A stretch of DNA of 64,000 nt from Ensifer adhaerens (GTDB taxonomy: Bacteria; Pseudomonadota; Alphaproteobacteria; Rhizobiales; Rhizobiaceae), in the NCBI RefSeq assembly GCF_001270265.1, contig NZ_LGAP01000015.1, positions 62,001-126,000 on the forward strand, read 5' to 3'. Shown here one piece after another: positions 26,375 to 36,057 of this stretch. The notes beneath the pieces were generated by a model. The model made no database searches and was not told the DNA's origin. It saw nothing but the letters and a program-made list of their open reading frames with translations. A program made the position numbers and the translations under genes. Position 1 is the stretch's first letter. The number at the start of each line of letters is the position of its first letter.

Positions 26375-26932
26375 GTGCCTGATGTGACGAGGAGTGTCGA
26401 TTTGCCGCCACCGATCAAAGTCGAATTGCTGTCGCATGACCCGCGATGGGCCGAGCAAGCGACTGCAGAAGGCCAATTGTTTGCTTCTATCGTCGGGTCG
26501 TCTTCGATTGCCGTGCACCACATCGGCTCGACGGCCATTCCGACGATCCACGCCAAGCCGGTTCTCGATCTCATGCCTGTTGTTAGGGATCTGGCGGAGC
26601 TCGACGGCCGCCGAGGCGAGATCGAGGCGCATGGCTATGAGTGGTGGGGCGAACTCGGTCTGCCCGGTCGCCGCCATTGTACCAAGAGCGACCCGGCGAC
26701 CGGACGCCGGCTCGTTCAACTGCACTGCTATCGCGAGCGCTCGCCGGAAGTCGAGCGTCATCTCGCCTTCCGTGACTATCTGCGCAGCCATCCGCAGATC
26801 GCTGCCGCCTATGATCGCGAGAAGGCAAGATGCCGGGACCTTCATACGGAAGATTCCCACGCCTATAGCGATTGCAAGGACGCGTGGATCAAGACGGTCG
26901 AGGCGCAGGCCCTGGCGTGGCGCCGGTCCTGA
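26375..26932 (+). CDS. GrpB/UPF0157-family protein
   Basis: About 185 residues of the GrpB (UPF0157) family, a nucleotidyltransferase-like fold. The diagnostic block is VHHIGSTAIPTIHAKPVLDLMPVV (about 48-71), followed by FRDYLRSHPQIAAAYDREK. The given start is GTG at 26375. TTG at 26402 has a better ribosome-binding site (AGGAG, seven bases away) and would remove nine residues. The activity is unproven in bacteria; some members are linked to dephospho-CoA kinase. Confidence 0.8.
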   Translation: MPDVTRSVDLPPPIKVELLSHDPRWAEQATAEGQLFASIVGSSSIAVHHIGSTAIPTIHAKPVLDLMPVVRDLAELDGRRGEIEAHGYEWWGELGLPGRRHCTKSDPATGRRLVQLHCYRERSPEVERHLAFRDYLRSHPQIAAAYDREKARCRDLHTEDSHAYSDCKDAWIKTVEAQALAWRRS

Positions 26933-26956
26933 TCGACGCGCAACGGCCGCAGACGT

Positions 26957-27343
26957 TTACGCCGAAAAGCCGGCGGACAGCTTACTCGGCGCCTTTTCGC
27001 GCCAGGCGGCGATCAGCCTTTGGGTCAGGCTGGCGTCGTCGATCGCGCCAAGACGCACCAGCATCGCCGGCCATCCCTTATAATGGTCTGTTTCGAAGAA
27101 CAGTGCCGGATCGAGTTCCAGCAGCATTTCCTTTTCTTCAAGCGCACACATGACCACCAGGGTTTCGGCATCCTTCATGCGCACGAAGCTCTTGCCCTTC
27201 ACCAGCAGCGCCGGCGTACCATAGGAAGTGCCGAGCGAAACCTCCGGCAGGCCGGCGGTTTCTGCCAGTTTCACGACGCGGGCAAAACGGCTGTCGAGGT
27301 CTTCGTTCGAGCGCCCGCTATATGCGGCCGGTGGGTGGCTCAT
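26957..27343 (-). CDS. MmcQ/YjbR-family DNA-binding-like protein
   Basis: A 128-residue protein of the MmcQ/YjbR family (CyaY-like fold). It has VVKLAETAGLPEVSLGTSYGTPALLVKGKSFVRM in the first half and DPALFFETDHYKGWPAMLVRL in the second, the family's two conserved blocks. The ATG at 27343 overlaps the stop of the upstream 69-codon ORF (ATGA), which fixes the start. Function is unknown. Confidence 0.85.
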   Translation of the reverse strand: MSHPPAAYSGRSNEDLDSRFARVVKLAETAGLPEVSLGTSYGTPALLVKGKSFVRMKDAETLVVMCALEEKEMLLELDPALFFETDHYKGWPAMLVRLGAIDDASLTQRLIAAWREKAPSKLSAGFSA

Positions 27344-27549
27344 CGCCCACCTGCCGGCAAGCAATCGCAGCCGCACTCGGCTGCCTTCGGCCACGGCCAG
27401 CCCGGAAAAGGCAGGTCGCCGAGCTCGCGCCCGTCCATCCGTTCGAGATCGGGATGTTGCAGCGGATCGCGCGCCCAGGAGAGCAAGGCGTCCTGCCGGG
27501 CGTCTGTCAGAGATCGTGTCGGCTTCAACAAGGAGAAAATCTTCAGCAT
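27340..27549 (-). CDS. Small 69-residue protein coupled to the YjbR gene
   Basis: Starts at an ATG at 27549 with GAAAGGA nine bases upstream and ends in a TGA that overlaps the YjbR start codon by four bases. The sequence MLKIFSLLKPTRSLTDARQD continues as a helical hydrophilic protein and ends with ECGCDCLPAGGR, a compact Cys cluster. I recognise no family. The overlap and codon use make it a real coupled gene rather than a shadow. Confidence 0.6.
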   Translation of the reverse strand: MLKIFSLLKPTRSLTDARQDALLSWARDPLQHPDLERMDGRELGDLPFPGWPWPKAAECGCDCLPAGGR

Positions 27550-27639
27550 GGCGGGCCATCCTTTCGATGCTTGAGAGCATCTGCCTGTTTGGTCACAATT
27601 TCAATTGAGATTGCCGAACGGCAGGTTTAGAAAAACTAT

Positions 27640-28581
27640 ATGAGAGACTTGAATGCCATTCATCTGAACGGCTTGCGGGCGGTCGAGGCGGTCGGCCGCC
27701 TTGGCTCGCTGGCGGCGGCTTCCGATGAGCTGGGGGTGACACCCGGCGCGGTCAGCCAGCAGATCGCCAAGACCGAGGCGCAGCTCGGCCGCATCCTGTT
27801 CGAGCGCACATCGCGCGGATTGGTGGTCACGGATTTCGGCCGGCTGTTCCTGGCGCGGCTGAGCAATGCGTTTGGCGAGCTGGCCGAGGCGGTTGCCTCC
27901 GCGCGCCGGCGGGATGAATCGGTGCTGACGATCTCCGTCGCCCCGGTGTTTGCCGCCCGCTGGCTCGTCTACCGGCTCAATCGTTTCGCCGAGCGCCATC
28001 CGGACATCAGGCTGCGCATCGACGCGACCACCCGCCTCGTCAATCTCGATACTTCGGATGTCGACGTCGGCATTCGCGTTGGTGAGGGGCGTTGGCCGGG
28101 CGTTAAATCGGAGCTGTTGCTGGAGCAGGAGGTTTTCCCCGTCTGCTCGCCGGCAATGGCTGAAAACCTGCGTGAGCCTGCAGATATTCTAAAGATGCCG
28201 GCGGTGATCGACGGCCATTCGATGTTTACTTGGGAGGTCTGGCTGCGCGAGGTCGGGCTTTCCGGCGCCGAATTGGGCGTGCGCCATACCTTCAACGAGG
28301 CTTCGCTCGTGCTCGATGCCGCGATCGCCGGCCAGGGCGTGATGCTCGCCTGGCAGACGCTTGCCGGCTTCGCCGTGACCGAAGGCAGCCTCGTCGTTCC
28401 CTTCGGTATCCGCGCAAAGACGGGCTTCGGCCACTATTTCGTCAGTTCGCCCTCGCGGCGGGAGAGCAAGGCCGCCACCGCCTTCAAGCGTTGGGTGCGC
28501 GACGAGGTCGAAGAGGGCATGCGACTGCTCGACCTCAAGGCGCCGCGCACCCGTTTTAAGCCATCGCCAGCGAAAGACTAG
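27640..28581 (+). CDS. LysR-family regulator, GcvA-like
   Basis: A 313-residue LysR-type regulator. The HTH is NGLRAVEAVGRLGSLAAASDELGVTPGAVSQQIAKTEAQLG (about 9-49). The substrate domain has DVDVGIRVGEGRWPG and an HTFNEASLVLDAAIAGQGVMLAW block typical of the GcvA/DsdC subgroup. It diverges from the small-ORF/YjbR pair with a 90-base gap containing the AATTGAGATTGCC region, so those genes are candidate targets. Confidence 0.88.
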   Translation: MRDLNAIHLNGLRAVEAVGRLGSLAAASDELGVTPGAVSQQIAKTEAQLGRILFERTSRGLVVTDFGRLFLARLSNAFGELAEAVASARRRDESVLTISVAPVFAARWLVYRLNRFAERHPDIRLRIDATTRLVNLDTSDVDVGIRVGEGRWPGVKSELLLEQEVFPVCSPAMAENLREPADILKMPAVIDGHSMFTWEVWLREVGLSGAELGVRHTFNEASLVLDAAIAGQGVMLAWQTLAGFAVTEGSLVVPFGIRAKTGFGHYFVSSPSRRESKAATAFKRWVRDEVEEGMRLLDLKAPRTRFKPSPAKD

Positions 28582-28617
28582 CGGCGCTCCGACGGCGCCG
28601 CGTTCGATGGCAGAAGC

Positions 28618-29277
28618 CTATTCGGCTTCGTGCGACCGAACCTCCATCATCGCCTTGAAGGCGGGACGCGACTGGCAGCGCTCTAGCCACGCCTTGACCT
28701 TGGGATGCCTGTCGAACAATTCGGTCTGGCTCATGGCGTAGCGGAAAACCTCCGCCAGGTTGAGATCGGCAACGGTGAAGCGATCGCCGACGATGTAGTC
28801 ATGGCCGTCGAGATGGTTTTCGAGGCAGGCAAAGGCCTTGCCCAATGCCGCCACGGCCGCCGTGATCTTGGCCTTGCCCTCATCGGTGTTTTCAGCGCGG
28901 TCGTCATAGGTGAGAATGATGCGCACGGCGTGCGGCTCGACTTCCGTTGCCGCCCACATCGTCCAGTTGCCCATCAGCCCTTCTTCCTGGACGTCGCTTG
29001 GTGCAAGCGGACCACCGTATTTGCGGGCGAGATACAGATTGTTGGCAAGCGATTCCGTCAGAATAAGGCCATCGTCCTCGATCGCCGGGATCAATCCCAT
29101 CGGATTGACGGCGAGAAAGCGCGCCGACTTGGTGTTGATGGGCGCGTCTTCGGCCAGCGGATCGGCCAGCCGGCGCGCCTGGATCACCGGCACGGATTTG
29201 AAGGGAATGCCGAGTTCTCCCGCCATCCAGTAATTGCGCGATGCGCGCGAGCGATAGACGCCATAGATCGTCAGCAT
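28618..29277 (-). CDS. Glutathione S-transferase family protein
   Basis: A 219-residue GST. The thioredoxin-like half begins [23 protein letters not shown] and has [21 protein letters not shown], the glutathione-binding cis-Pro and ES motif. The helical half carries [17 protein letters not shown], the N-capping box. The active residue may be Ser or Tyr near the N terminus rather than Cys. It converges on the LysR gene, ending 36 bases from it. The substrate is unknown. Confidence 0.85.
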   Translation of the reverse strand: MLTIYGVYRSRASRNYWMAGELGIPFKSVPVIQARRLADPLAEDAPINTKSARFLAVNPMGLIPAIEDDGLILTESLANNLYLARKYGGPLAPSDVQEEGLMGNWTMWAATEVEPHAVRIILTYDDRAENTDEGKAKITAAVAALGKAFACLENHLDGHDYIVGDRFTVADLNLAEVFRYAMSQTELFDRHPKVKAWLERCQSRPAFKAMMEVRSHEAE

Positions 29278-29487
29278 ATCCGGTTTCCTCCTGCCGTTTG
29301 CCTGTCCTCGTCATAGGCAATCGCGGGGAACACAAGAACCCGCGAGCGTTGATATCCCGCATGAAATCTTTTGATGAGACGATCGGTGCGACGGTAAGGC
29401 CGCTTGTCTTTCAGGCCTTCGCACTCTAGCAATCCGAGCATCGATATGGGGGCTTGATTGGCGCGACCGCGGCGAGAGAGGATGAGG

Positions 29488-29853
29488 ATGGACCTAGCAG
29501 TGCGTGTTTTCTGCGCGCTGGTGTTCGTCGTATCCGCCCTGGTGCAACTGCCCGCGGGCGCTGCCATGTCGGCAGCACCAGAGATGGCAGCTTATGTTCT
29601 GCCCGACGGCTCGCTTCCCGACCTCTGCCTCAGCGGCCATGACGATCCGGATGGCAAGGGCGGTACGAAAACCCATGGATGCCAATCCTGCTGCCTCGCA
29701 GCGCCGGTGGTCCTGCCCACGCCGCAGGCGTTTCACGCCAAGCCCTCGTCTGTCTTCCTGGCGCTCTCGTCGCCCGCAGCGGAGCTGCTGCTTGCCCGAC
29801 CGGTCCTGCTGGCCGGCTCCGGGCCTCGCGCGCCTCCGCGGCTTGCCGCCTGA
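29488..29853 (+). CDS. DUF2946-like exported protein
   Basis: A 121-residue protein with an N-terminal signal peptide or anchor (MDLAVRVFCALVFVVSALVQ) and a HGCQSCCLAAP motif in the middle, the Cys cluster of DUF2946. A second hydrophobic stretch (VFLALSSPAAELLLARPVLL) follows. GAGAGG six bases upstream supports the ATG at 29488. These proteins accompany TonB/PepSY or copper-related genes; here a PepSY gene follows 160 bases later. Confidence 0.6.
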   Translation: MDLAVRVFCALVFVVSALVQLPAGAAMSAAPEMAAYVLPDGSLPDLCLSGHDDPDGKGGTKTHGCQSCCLAAPVVLPTPQAFHAKPSSVFLALSSPAAELLLARPVLLAGSGPRAPPRLAA

Positions 29854-30013
29854 TCTGCCTTCGAAAGGGTTGATGCCATCATGAGGCACCGCCGGCGAGA
29901 GGGTCTCGGCCGGCGCGTTCGCTCTGAGACCTGGCACAATCACGACATCCAGACTTCAAGCAAGGGTAAGCCGCCGGCTGATCATCGCCGGGCTTTTCCC
30001 GCGGGGGACACCC
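29854..30013 (+). other. Gap between DUF2946 and PepSY genes
   Basis: This 160-base stretch has no convincing gene, though frames stay open through it. A GCCGGCGAGAGGGTCTCGG stretch gives a moderate hairpin. The two flanking genes are probably one operon. Confidence 0.35.
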
Positions 30014-31390
30014 ATGACGACTGCATCTCTTTCCGGCGCGGCGCGACTGCCCGATGTCGCCGCACGCGGCATTTCGCTTTACCGCGCCATATGGCGTTGG
30101 CACTTCTTCGCCGGCCTTATGGTCATTCCATTCATGATCAGCCTCGCCGTGACCGGCGGGCTCTATCTCTTCAACGACGAGATCGACGACACGCTCTTTG
30201 CCTACCGCAATATCGTTCCGGTCGGGGAAATGTCGCTGCCGCCCTCGGCCATCGTCGCCAATGCCGTCGAGGCGGTGCCGGGCAGCGCGGCAGTCGTCTA
30301 TCGCACGCCGGCCGGCGCCGATCGGTCGGCACGCGTGACGGTGGGAGCAGGCGCAGGGCGCCTGATGGTCTATGTCGACCCCTATACCGCCGACATTCTC
30401 GACATGGTCGCTCCGAGCGAGGAGTTCAACCAGGTGGTCGAAGACCTGCACAGCCTCGACTATTTCGGCAAGCGTGTCGAAACGATTATCGAGATCGTCG
30501 CGGGCTTTGCGATCCTGCTCGTCTTCACCGGCATCTATCTCTGGTGGCCGCGACAGCAGACCGGCGGCGTCATCACGGTTCGAGGTACGCCGGCGCGGCG
30601 GGTGTTCTGGCGCGACCTACATGCGGTTACAGGTATCGCCTCGGCGCTGCTCATCGTCTTTTTCGCCTTTTCCGGCCTGCTTTGGTCCGGCTATTGGGGT
30701 TCGACCGTCAATGGCCAGCTGACGGCGGCCGGCATGGGCTACCCGGCCGAACTCTGGGACAATGTGCCGACCTCGATGAACGTGTCGACCGACGTGCTCT
30801 CGAAGGCCGGCTGGCTGGTCGAGAACGCGCCGGTTCCGTCGTCGTCCAACGTTGGCGGTCCGGTTCCGTCCATAGGGGTCGACAGGGCTGTCGCGATTGC
30901 CGACAAAGCCGGCATGTTGCCGGGCTATGAACTGGCACTGCCCGGTGATGCGACCGGTGTCTACACCGCGGCGATCTTTCCGGCAGACCTTTCGCGCGAC
31001 CGCACGATGCACATCGATCAATATCCCGGCGGGCCGCTGGGCGACCTCCCCTTTGGCCAGTCCCCGCCACTCGGCAAGGCGATCGAATGGAGCATCAACG
31101 TTCATAAGGGCCAGGAATGGGGGCTCTTCAACCAGTTCCTGATGCTCGCGGCCTGCGCGGCGATCATACTCGTGTCGGTTTCGGCGGTTGTGATGTGGTG
31201 GAAGCGGCGTCCGGCCGGACGCGTCGGCGTGCCGCCGATGCCGCCGCGCCGCAGCATCTATGCGGGATTGTGGCTGATGGCGTTGCTGTTCGGGCTGGCC
31301 TTTCCGCTGACCGGTATCGCGATCATCGTGATGATCGTCGCGGACCAGGCACTGATGCTGGCTCCGCCCTTGCGCAGGGTTCTGTCCTGA
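30014..31390 (+). CDS. PepSY-associated TM protein
   Basis: A 458-residue inner-membrane protein of the PepSY_TM family (formerly iron-regulated membrane proteins). It has four membrane helices, starting with WRWHFFAGLMVIPFMISLAVTGGLYLFND, VVEDLHSLDYFG and ILLVFTGIYLWWPR, then RDLHAVTGIASALLIVFFAFSGL, and the INVHKGQEWGLFNQFLML segment. Conserved His residues at helix ends suggest heme ligation and electron transfer for ferric reduction. A terminator follows. Confidence 0.87.
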   Translation: MTTASLSGAARLPDVAARGISLYRAIWRWHFFAGLMVIPFMISLAVTGGLYLFNDEIDDTLFAYRNIVPVGEMSLPPSAIVANAVEAVPGSAAVVYRTPAGADRSARVTVGAGAGRLMVYVDPYTADILDMVAPSEEFNQVVEDLHSLDYFGKRVETIIEIVAGFAILLVFTGIYLWWPRQQTGGVITVRGTPARRVFWRDLHAVTGIASALLIVFFAFSGLLWSGYWGSTVNGQLTAAGMGYPAELWDNVPTSMNVSTDVLSKAGWLVENAPVPSSSNVGGPVPSIGVDRAVAIADKAGMLPGYELALPGDATGVYTAAIFPADLSRDRTMHIDQYPGGPLGDLPFGQSPPLGKAIEWSINVHKGQEWGLFNQFLMLAACAAIILVSVSAVVMWWKRRPAGRVGVPPMPPRRSIYAGLWLMALLFGLAFPLTGIAIIVMIVADQALMLAPPLRRVLS

Positions 31391-31397
31391 ATCGGCA

Positions 31398-31421
31398 TGG
31401 GGCGGCTCGCGCTGCCCCATC
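31398..31421 (+). terminator. Hairpin after the PepSY gene
   Basis: ATGGGGCGGC pairs with GCTGCCCCAT around a TCGC loop, eight bases past the stop codon, with CTTTCC following. Confidence 0.6.
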
Positions 31422-31560
31422 TTTCCGGCTATGTTGGACACCGAAATGCAACCTTTGCACGATTTTCCCTGTCTTATTTAGGGAGGGCTAACCTTTGGTC
31501 GCCTATCGTGGGTTGGGGAAAGTCAGACCGATCTCGACACTGTGCTTCTGGAGGCCTTGC

Positions 31561-33894
31561 TTGGCGAAGAACACGTCCCGCAATCCGCGTTATGCGGCCC
31601 TCAATGCGGGCGGCAACGAGGATACGCGTCGCCTGATCGACGCGAGCAATCGTCTGGCCGAAGAGATGAGCCGGATTTTTCCAGCCGACCCTGACATTGC
31701 CGACCGGCATTACTGGTTGGAAACGATCATCAACCACGTTCCCGACTATATCTACGCCAAGGATATCGAGGGCCGTTTCCTCATCGCCAACCAGGTCACC
31801 ATCGCCGACAACGGACTGGAATCGCTTCGCGACATCATCGGCAAGACCGATTTCGACCTGCATCCGCCGCATCTGGCCAAAATCATCGACGACGTGGAGC
31901 GCCGGGTGATCGAGACGGGCGAGCCGATCTTCGGCATCGAAGAGCGCGCGATGGTAACCAAGGGCCGCGATCGCTGGCTGATGACGTCCAAAGTGCCATT
32001 GCGCAACAAGTGCGGCAAGATTGTCGGCATCGTCGGGGTGTCGCGCGACATCTCAGACCGAAAGGCCGCCGAACGACTGCTTGAAGGGCAGGCGCATCTT
32101 CTGGAGATGATCGCCAACGGCCGGCCGCTGGAAGAGTTTTTCCGCGAACTGATCCTGCTGATCGAGGCGCTGGTGCCACGGATCCGCGGCTCTATCCTGC
32201 TGCTGTCGGCCGACGGCGGCCGCTTGCTGCATGGCGCCGCACCGAACCTCGACGAAACCTATTGCGGCATGATCCACGGTGTGGAGATCGGGCCGAAAGC
32301 CGGCTCCTGCGGCACCGCCGCCTGGCGGGGCGAGCAGGTGATCGTTGCCGATATCTTCACCGATCCGCTCTGGGAGGATTATCGCGAGATCGTTCAGCTC
32401 TACGAGTTCAGGGCCTGTTGGTCGACGCCGATCCATTCGCGTGAGCGAAAGGTGCTCGGCACCTTTGCCCTCTATTCCGAGGCGGTGTGTGTTCCCGACG
32501 AGTCCCAGAAAGAATTGATCGCCATGGCCGCTCATCTGGCTGGCATTGCGATCGAGCGCAAGCAGGCTGAAGACCGCATCAGCTTCATGGCTCACCACGA
32601 CGCGCTGACCGGCTTGCCGAACCGGGCACTGTTCGAGGAGCAGGTCGCCGAGGCCCTGGAGGCGTTGCGCGGGACGGGGCATTGGGCGGTGCTCGCCTTC
32701 CTCGATCTCGACAACTTCAAGCTCGTCAACGACACGCTCGGCCATGCAGCGGGCGACGAACTGCTCAAGATGACCGCCACGCGCATGCGCGCATCGGTGC
32801 GCAAGTCCGACATTGTCGTCCGTGTCGGCGGCGATGAATTCATTCTTCTTCTGAACGGCCTGCCATGCGAGCGCGATGTCGTGCTTGCCCGTCTCGAGGA
32901 TATTCGAGCGGCTATCGCTGCTCCCATGCAGATCAACGGCCACAGCCTGCAGATATCCTGCAGCATGGGCGTCGCCTGCTTCCCCAACCAGGGCAAAACC
33001 GTCGGCGAGTTGCTCGCCAATGCTGACATGGCGATGTATCGGGCCAAGGAGCTCGGTCGCAACAATCTGCAGGTCTTTACCGAGGAGATGGCCGGCAAGG
33101 CGCACGAAAAGCTGCTGAAACAGGCGGAGTTGCGTGAAGCGATCTCTCGCGAGGAGTTCCTGCTGCACTTCCAGCCGCAGATGAATCTTGAAACCGGCCG
33201 GGTGTTTGCCGCCGAAGCGCTGCTTCGCTGGCACCATCCCGAGCGCGGCATGGTTTCGCCGGCGGATTTCATTCCGCTGGCCGAGGAGACCGGGCTGATC
33301 GTGCCGATCGGCGACTGGGTGCTGCGCGCCGCCTGCCGACAGTGCAAGGCCTGGCATGACGCCGGGCTGCCGTTGCTGATCGTCAGCGTCAACGTTTCCG
33401 CGCGGCAGTTCCGCGAGCGAAACTGGGCCGCGCATGTTGCTGCCGTTCTCGCCGAGGTCGGACTTGACCCGCGGTACCTCGAGCTGGAGCTGACCGAGAG
33501 CCTGATCATGCAGGACGTGCCGGGTGCATTGGCGACGATGCACGAGCTGGAAGCGATCGGCGTTCATCTGGCAATCGACGATTTCGGCACGGGATATTCG
33601 AGCCTCAGTGCATTGAAGCGGTTTCCTGTGCGTCGCCTGAAGATCGACCGCTCCTTCGTCGAGGACATTCCGGCCAATGTCGACGACAAGGCCATCACCG
33701 CGGCGATCATATCGCTGGCGCAGAATCTCGGCCTGCGGGTGATTGCCGAAGGGGTAGAGACCCAAGCGCAGGTGGAGTTCCTGCGCCACAGCGGTTGCGA
33801 CGAGATCCAAGGCTATTTCTTCAGCCGGCCGCTCGCGTCCGCCGATTTTGCTGCGCTGTTGCGCCAGCCCGGCTTGAACGCAGACGGCATCTGA
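31561..33894 (+). CDS. PAS-GAF-GGDEF-EAL cyclic-di-GMP protein
   Basis: About 777 residues. A PAS domain (about 50-175, with HYWLETIINHVPDYIYAKD) and a GAF domain (about 190-340, SCGTAAWRGEQVIVADI) sense signals. A GGDEF diguanylate cyclase has an intact GGDEF at 423-427, and an EAL phosphodiesterase has EALLRW (EAL at 552-554), with ELTESL and AIDDFGTGYSS downstream. Both catalytic halves look intact, so net activity depends on the sensor. The start is TTG at 31561, six bases after GGAGG; a longer frame from 31495 exists but has no ribosome-binding site. Confidence 0.9.
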   Translation: MAKNTSRNPRYAALNAGGNEDTRRLIDASNRLAEEMSRIFPADPDIADRHYWLETIINHVPDYIYAKDIEGRFLIANQVTIADNGLESLRDIIGKTDFDLHPPHLAKIIDDVERRVIETGEPIFGIEERAMVTKGRDRWLMTSKVPLRNKCGKIVGIVGVSRDISDRKAAERLLEGQAHLLEMIANGRPLEEFFRELILLIEALVPRIRGSILLLSADGGRLLHGAAPNLDETYCGMIHGVEIGPKAGSCGTAAWRGEQVIVADIFTDPLWEDYREIVQLYEFRACWSTPIHSRERKVLGTFALYSEAVCVPDESQKELIAMAAHLAGIAIERKQAEDRISFMAHHDALTGLPNRALFEEQVAEALEALRGTGHWAVLAFLDLDNFKLVNDTLGHAAGDELLKMTATRMRASVRKSDIVVRVGGDEFILLLNGLPCERDVVLARLEDIRAAIAAPMQINGHSLQISCSMGVACFPNQGKTVGELLANADMAMYRAKELGRNNLQVFTEEMAGKAHEKLLKQAELREAISREEFLLHFQPQMNLETGRVFAAEALLRWHHPERGMVSPADFIPLAEETGLIVPIGDWVLRAACRQCKAWHDAGLPLLIVSVNVSARQFRERNWAAHVAAVLAEVGLDPRYLELELTESLIMQDVPGALATMHELEAIGVHLAIDDFGTGYSSLSALKRFPVRRLKIDRSFVEDIPANVDDKAITAAIISLAQNLGLRVIAEGVETQAQVEFLRHSGCDEIQGYFFSRPLASADFAALLRQPGLNADGI

Positions 33895-34075
33895 TTTGTG
33901 CCGTCGCATCCGCTATCAGGCTGCCGGAAATGTGAACCGACGTTGATTGGCACAAGCCTCGTTCCAGCCGTAGATGCCAGCTTTCTCAAATTGAGCGGGT
34001 CTGCGCGAATCGTTTCATTAATCAATTTCGTGCAGCACTCCAGTTCGTCGCCGCACTCAAGCCTTTCAGAGTTCG

Positions 34076-34864
34076 ATGTCCTCTTCAGTCATTTTCTCCC
34101 GCCGCCAGTTCCTCCGCACATCAGGCATCGCGCTTGCCTCGGCAGGCCTTGCAAGCTGCACGTCCTCGATGAACACCGACCGCTTCCGCCAGGAAACCGC
34201 GCCGGTCTTCCGCAACCCAGCTCTTGAAGGGGGTTGGGTCGATCCGCGTGCCGAGGGCATTCTGGAAGGGCCGATCAATGAAGGTCCGCTGCCGATGGGC
34301 CTGCCGCCGCAGAGCGCCTATTACGGCAACATTTACGCTGCTATCGACGATGGCGGTTATCAGATTCCGGCCGTGCCTTACCGCCAGATCGACGCGCGTT
34401 TCTATCGCCAGGAAGTCAGCGACCCCTTTGGCGAGCGCCCAGGCACCATCGTCGTCGATACCGGCGACCGGTTCCTCTATCTGATCCAGCCCGGTGGCAG
34501 CGCACTGCGCTACGGTGTCGGTCTCGGTCGCGAGGGTTTTGCCTGGTCCGGCCGCGGCGTCATCCAGTGGAAGAAGAAGTGGCCGCGCTGGACGCCGCCC
34601 GATTCGATGATCGCACGTCAGCCGCAACTGGCGAAGTATTCCGCCGGCAATGGCGGCATGGCGCCGGGGGTCGGCAACCCGCTGGGTGCCCGTGCGCTCT
34701 ACATCTTCCAGAACGGGCAGGACACGCTTTACCGCGTGCACGGGTCGCCCGAATGGAAGTCGATCGGCAAGGCCGTTTCGTCCGGTTGCGTGCGCATGCT
34801 CAACCAGGATGTCATGGATCTCTATGACCGCGTGCGCGGCAAGGCGCCGATCCTCGTCGTCTGA
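34076..34864 (+). CDS. L,D-transpeptidase (YkuD), Tat-exported lipoprotein
   Basis: A 262-residue peptidoglycan cross-linking enzyme. A twin-arginine motif (SRRQFLRTSG) leads into a hydrophobic core and a lipobox LASC, so it is probably exported by Tat and lipidated. The YkuD domain carries the catalytic signature HGSPEWKSIGKAVSSGCVRM with nucleophilic Cys, and VDTGDRFLYLIQPG opens the domain. It forms 3-3 links or attaches outer-membrane proteins to peptidoglycan. No cell-wall partner is adjacent. Confidence 0.93.
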   Translation: MSSSVIFSRRQFLRTSGIALASAGLASCTSSMNTDRFRQETAPVFRNPALEGGWVDPRAEGILEGPINEGPLPMGLPPQSAYYGNIYAAIDDGGYQIPAVPYRQIDARFYRQEVSDPFGERPGTIVVDTGDRFLYLIQPGGSALRYGVGLGREGFAWSGRGVIQWKKKWPRWTPPDSMIARQPQLAKYSAGNGGMAPGVGNPLGARALYIFQNGQDTLYRVHGSPEWKSIGKAVSSGCVRMLNQDVMDLYDRVRGKAPILVV

Positions 34865-35017
34865 TCTGCCTTTGTAGCGCCGCGCGTCAAGACAGTCCGG
34901 GTGCCCGCACCACGGCGCCCGGTTCCTGTTCCGCGCAAAATCGGCGCGGTCACCGCGATCTCGGCAAGCTTCTTAAGTCTTGACGTTTCGACGTTGCCAT
35001 CGGTGCGATGGCGACGA

Positions 35018-35494
35018 TTAGCTTTCGCTCTCGCCCGAGGAGAGCTGTCGCGTCAACTGATGCAGGGTTTCCCTGATTTCGCCGGCTTCCTCCAGGCTGC
35101 ATCCCGACGCCTTGCCGATATCTGCAAGAATGCCGAAGGCCTCTGTCTTGAGGTCGCGGCCTTTCGCCGTCAGGCTGACGATCACCTGCCGTTCGTCGCC
35201 GGGATCGCGTTGGCGACCGACATAGCCTGCCGCCTCCAACCGCTTCAAGAGAGGGGACAGCGTTCCCGAATCGAGCCCAATCTCCTCGCCGATGCGCTTG
35301 ACCGTCATTTCGTCCTGTTGCCAGAGCGCCAGCAGCACGAGATATTGCGGGTAGGTGAGGCCGAAACGATCGAGCAGCGGCTTGTACGCGCGGTTGAAGG
35401 CATGCGCAGCAGAATAGACGGCGAAACAGAGTTGTTTTCCGAGCGTCAGCGCCTCGTCCGGGAGCCTATCGAATTGTGCCGCTTTGGTCGTCAT
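35018..35494 (-). CDS. ohrR: MarR-family organic peroxide sensor
   Basis: A 158-residue OhrR-type repressor. The redox Cys lies in LGKQLCFAVYSAAHAF (about residue 22), as in OhrR proteins. The winged helix is MTVKRIGEEIGLDSGTLSPLLKRLEAAGYV and the wing RQRDPGDERQV. Oxidation by organic hydroperoxides releases it from DNA. It diverges from ohr, with two operators between them. Confidence 0.95.
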   Translation of the reverse strand: MTTKAAQFDRLPDEALTLGKQLCFAVYSAAHAFNRAYKPLLDRFGLTYPQYLVLLALWQQDEMTVKRIGEEIGLDSGTLSPLLKRLEAAGYVGRQRDPGDERQVIVSLTAKGRDLKTEAFGILADIGKASGCSLEEAGEIRETLHQLTRQLSSGESES

Positions 35495-35532
35495 TCCGGC
35501 ATTGTTGCAAATTTAGGTCGAAAATGCAATTT

Positions 35533-35564
35533 GCAAAATTAATTTGCGTGCAATTTAATTTTGC
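35533..35564. promoter_or_regulatory. Tandem OhrR operators
   Basis: Two 15-base near-palindromes, GCAAAATTAATTTGC (35533-35547) and GCAATTTAATTTTGC (35550-35564), are 17 bases apart centre to centre in the ohrR-ohr gap. Such TTGCAATTTAATT-type sites are typical of OhrR. Confidence 0.85.
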
Positions 35565-35611
35565 GATATGTGATCCGCATCGACATCGAAACCGCAAAGG
35601 AGACCCCGCCA

Positions 35612-36034
35612 ATGCCCATTCTCTATCGTACCACTGCATCCGCAACCGGTGGCCGTGCAGGCCAGGCCAAGAGCGCCGATGGCGTTCTCGACGTCACGCT
35701 GACCGTGCCGAAGGAACTGGGCGGCGACGGCGCCCGCGGCACCAATCCCGAGCAGCTTTTCGCAGCCGGCTATTCCGCCTGCTTCCTCGGTGCGCTCAAG
35801 TTCGTCGCCGGCAAGGAAAAGGTAAAGCTTCCCGAAGACACCACGGTGACGGGCACGGTCGGCATCGGCCCGCGTGAGGACGGCACGGGCTTCGGCATCG
35901 ACGCCGCGCTCGAAATCTCGTCGCCGGGCGTCGACAAGGCGGTTCTCGAAGATCTTGTCCAGAAGGCGCATATCGTTTGCCCCTACAGCCACGCGACCAA
36001 GGGCAATATCGACGTCACGCTCACTGTCGCCTGA
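35612..36034 (+). CDS. ohr: Organic hydroperoxide resistance protein
   Basis: A 140-residue OsmC/Ohr-family thiol peroxidase that reduces organic hydroperoxides, working with lipoylated proteins as reductant. The two redox Cys residues are in [12 protein letters not shown] (about 51-62) and [13 protein letters not shown] near the C terminus. Length matches Ohr. GGAG lies nine bases upstream of the ATG at 35612. It is divergent from ohrR and controlled by the operators between them. Confidence 0.96.
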   Translation: MPILYRTTASATGGRAGQAKSADGVLDVTLTVPKELGGDGARGTNPEQLFAAGYSACFLGALKFVAGKEKVKLPEDTTVTGTVGIGPREDGTGFGIDAALEISSPGVDKAVLEDLVQKAHIVCPYSHATKGNIDVTLTVA

Positions 36035-36057
36035 GGCCCTCATTTCGCTGAGAAAAT

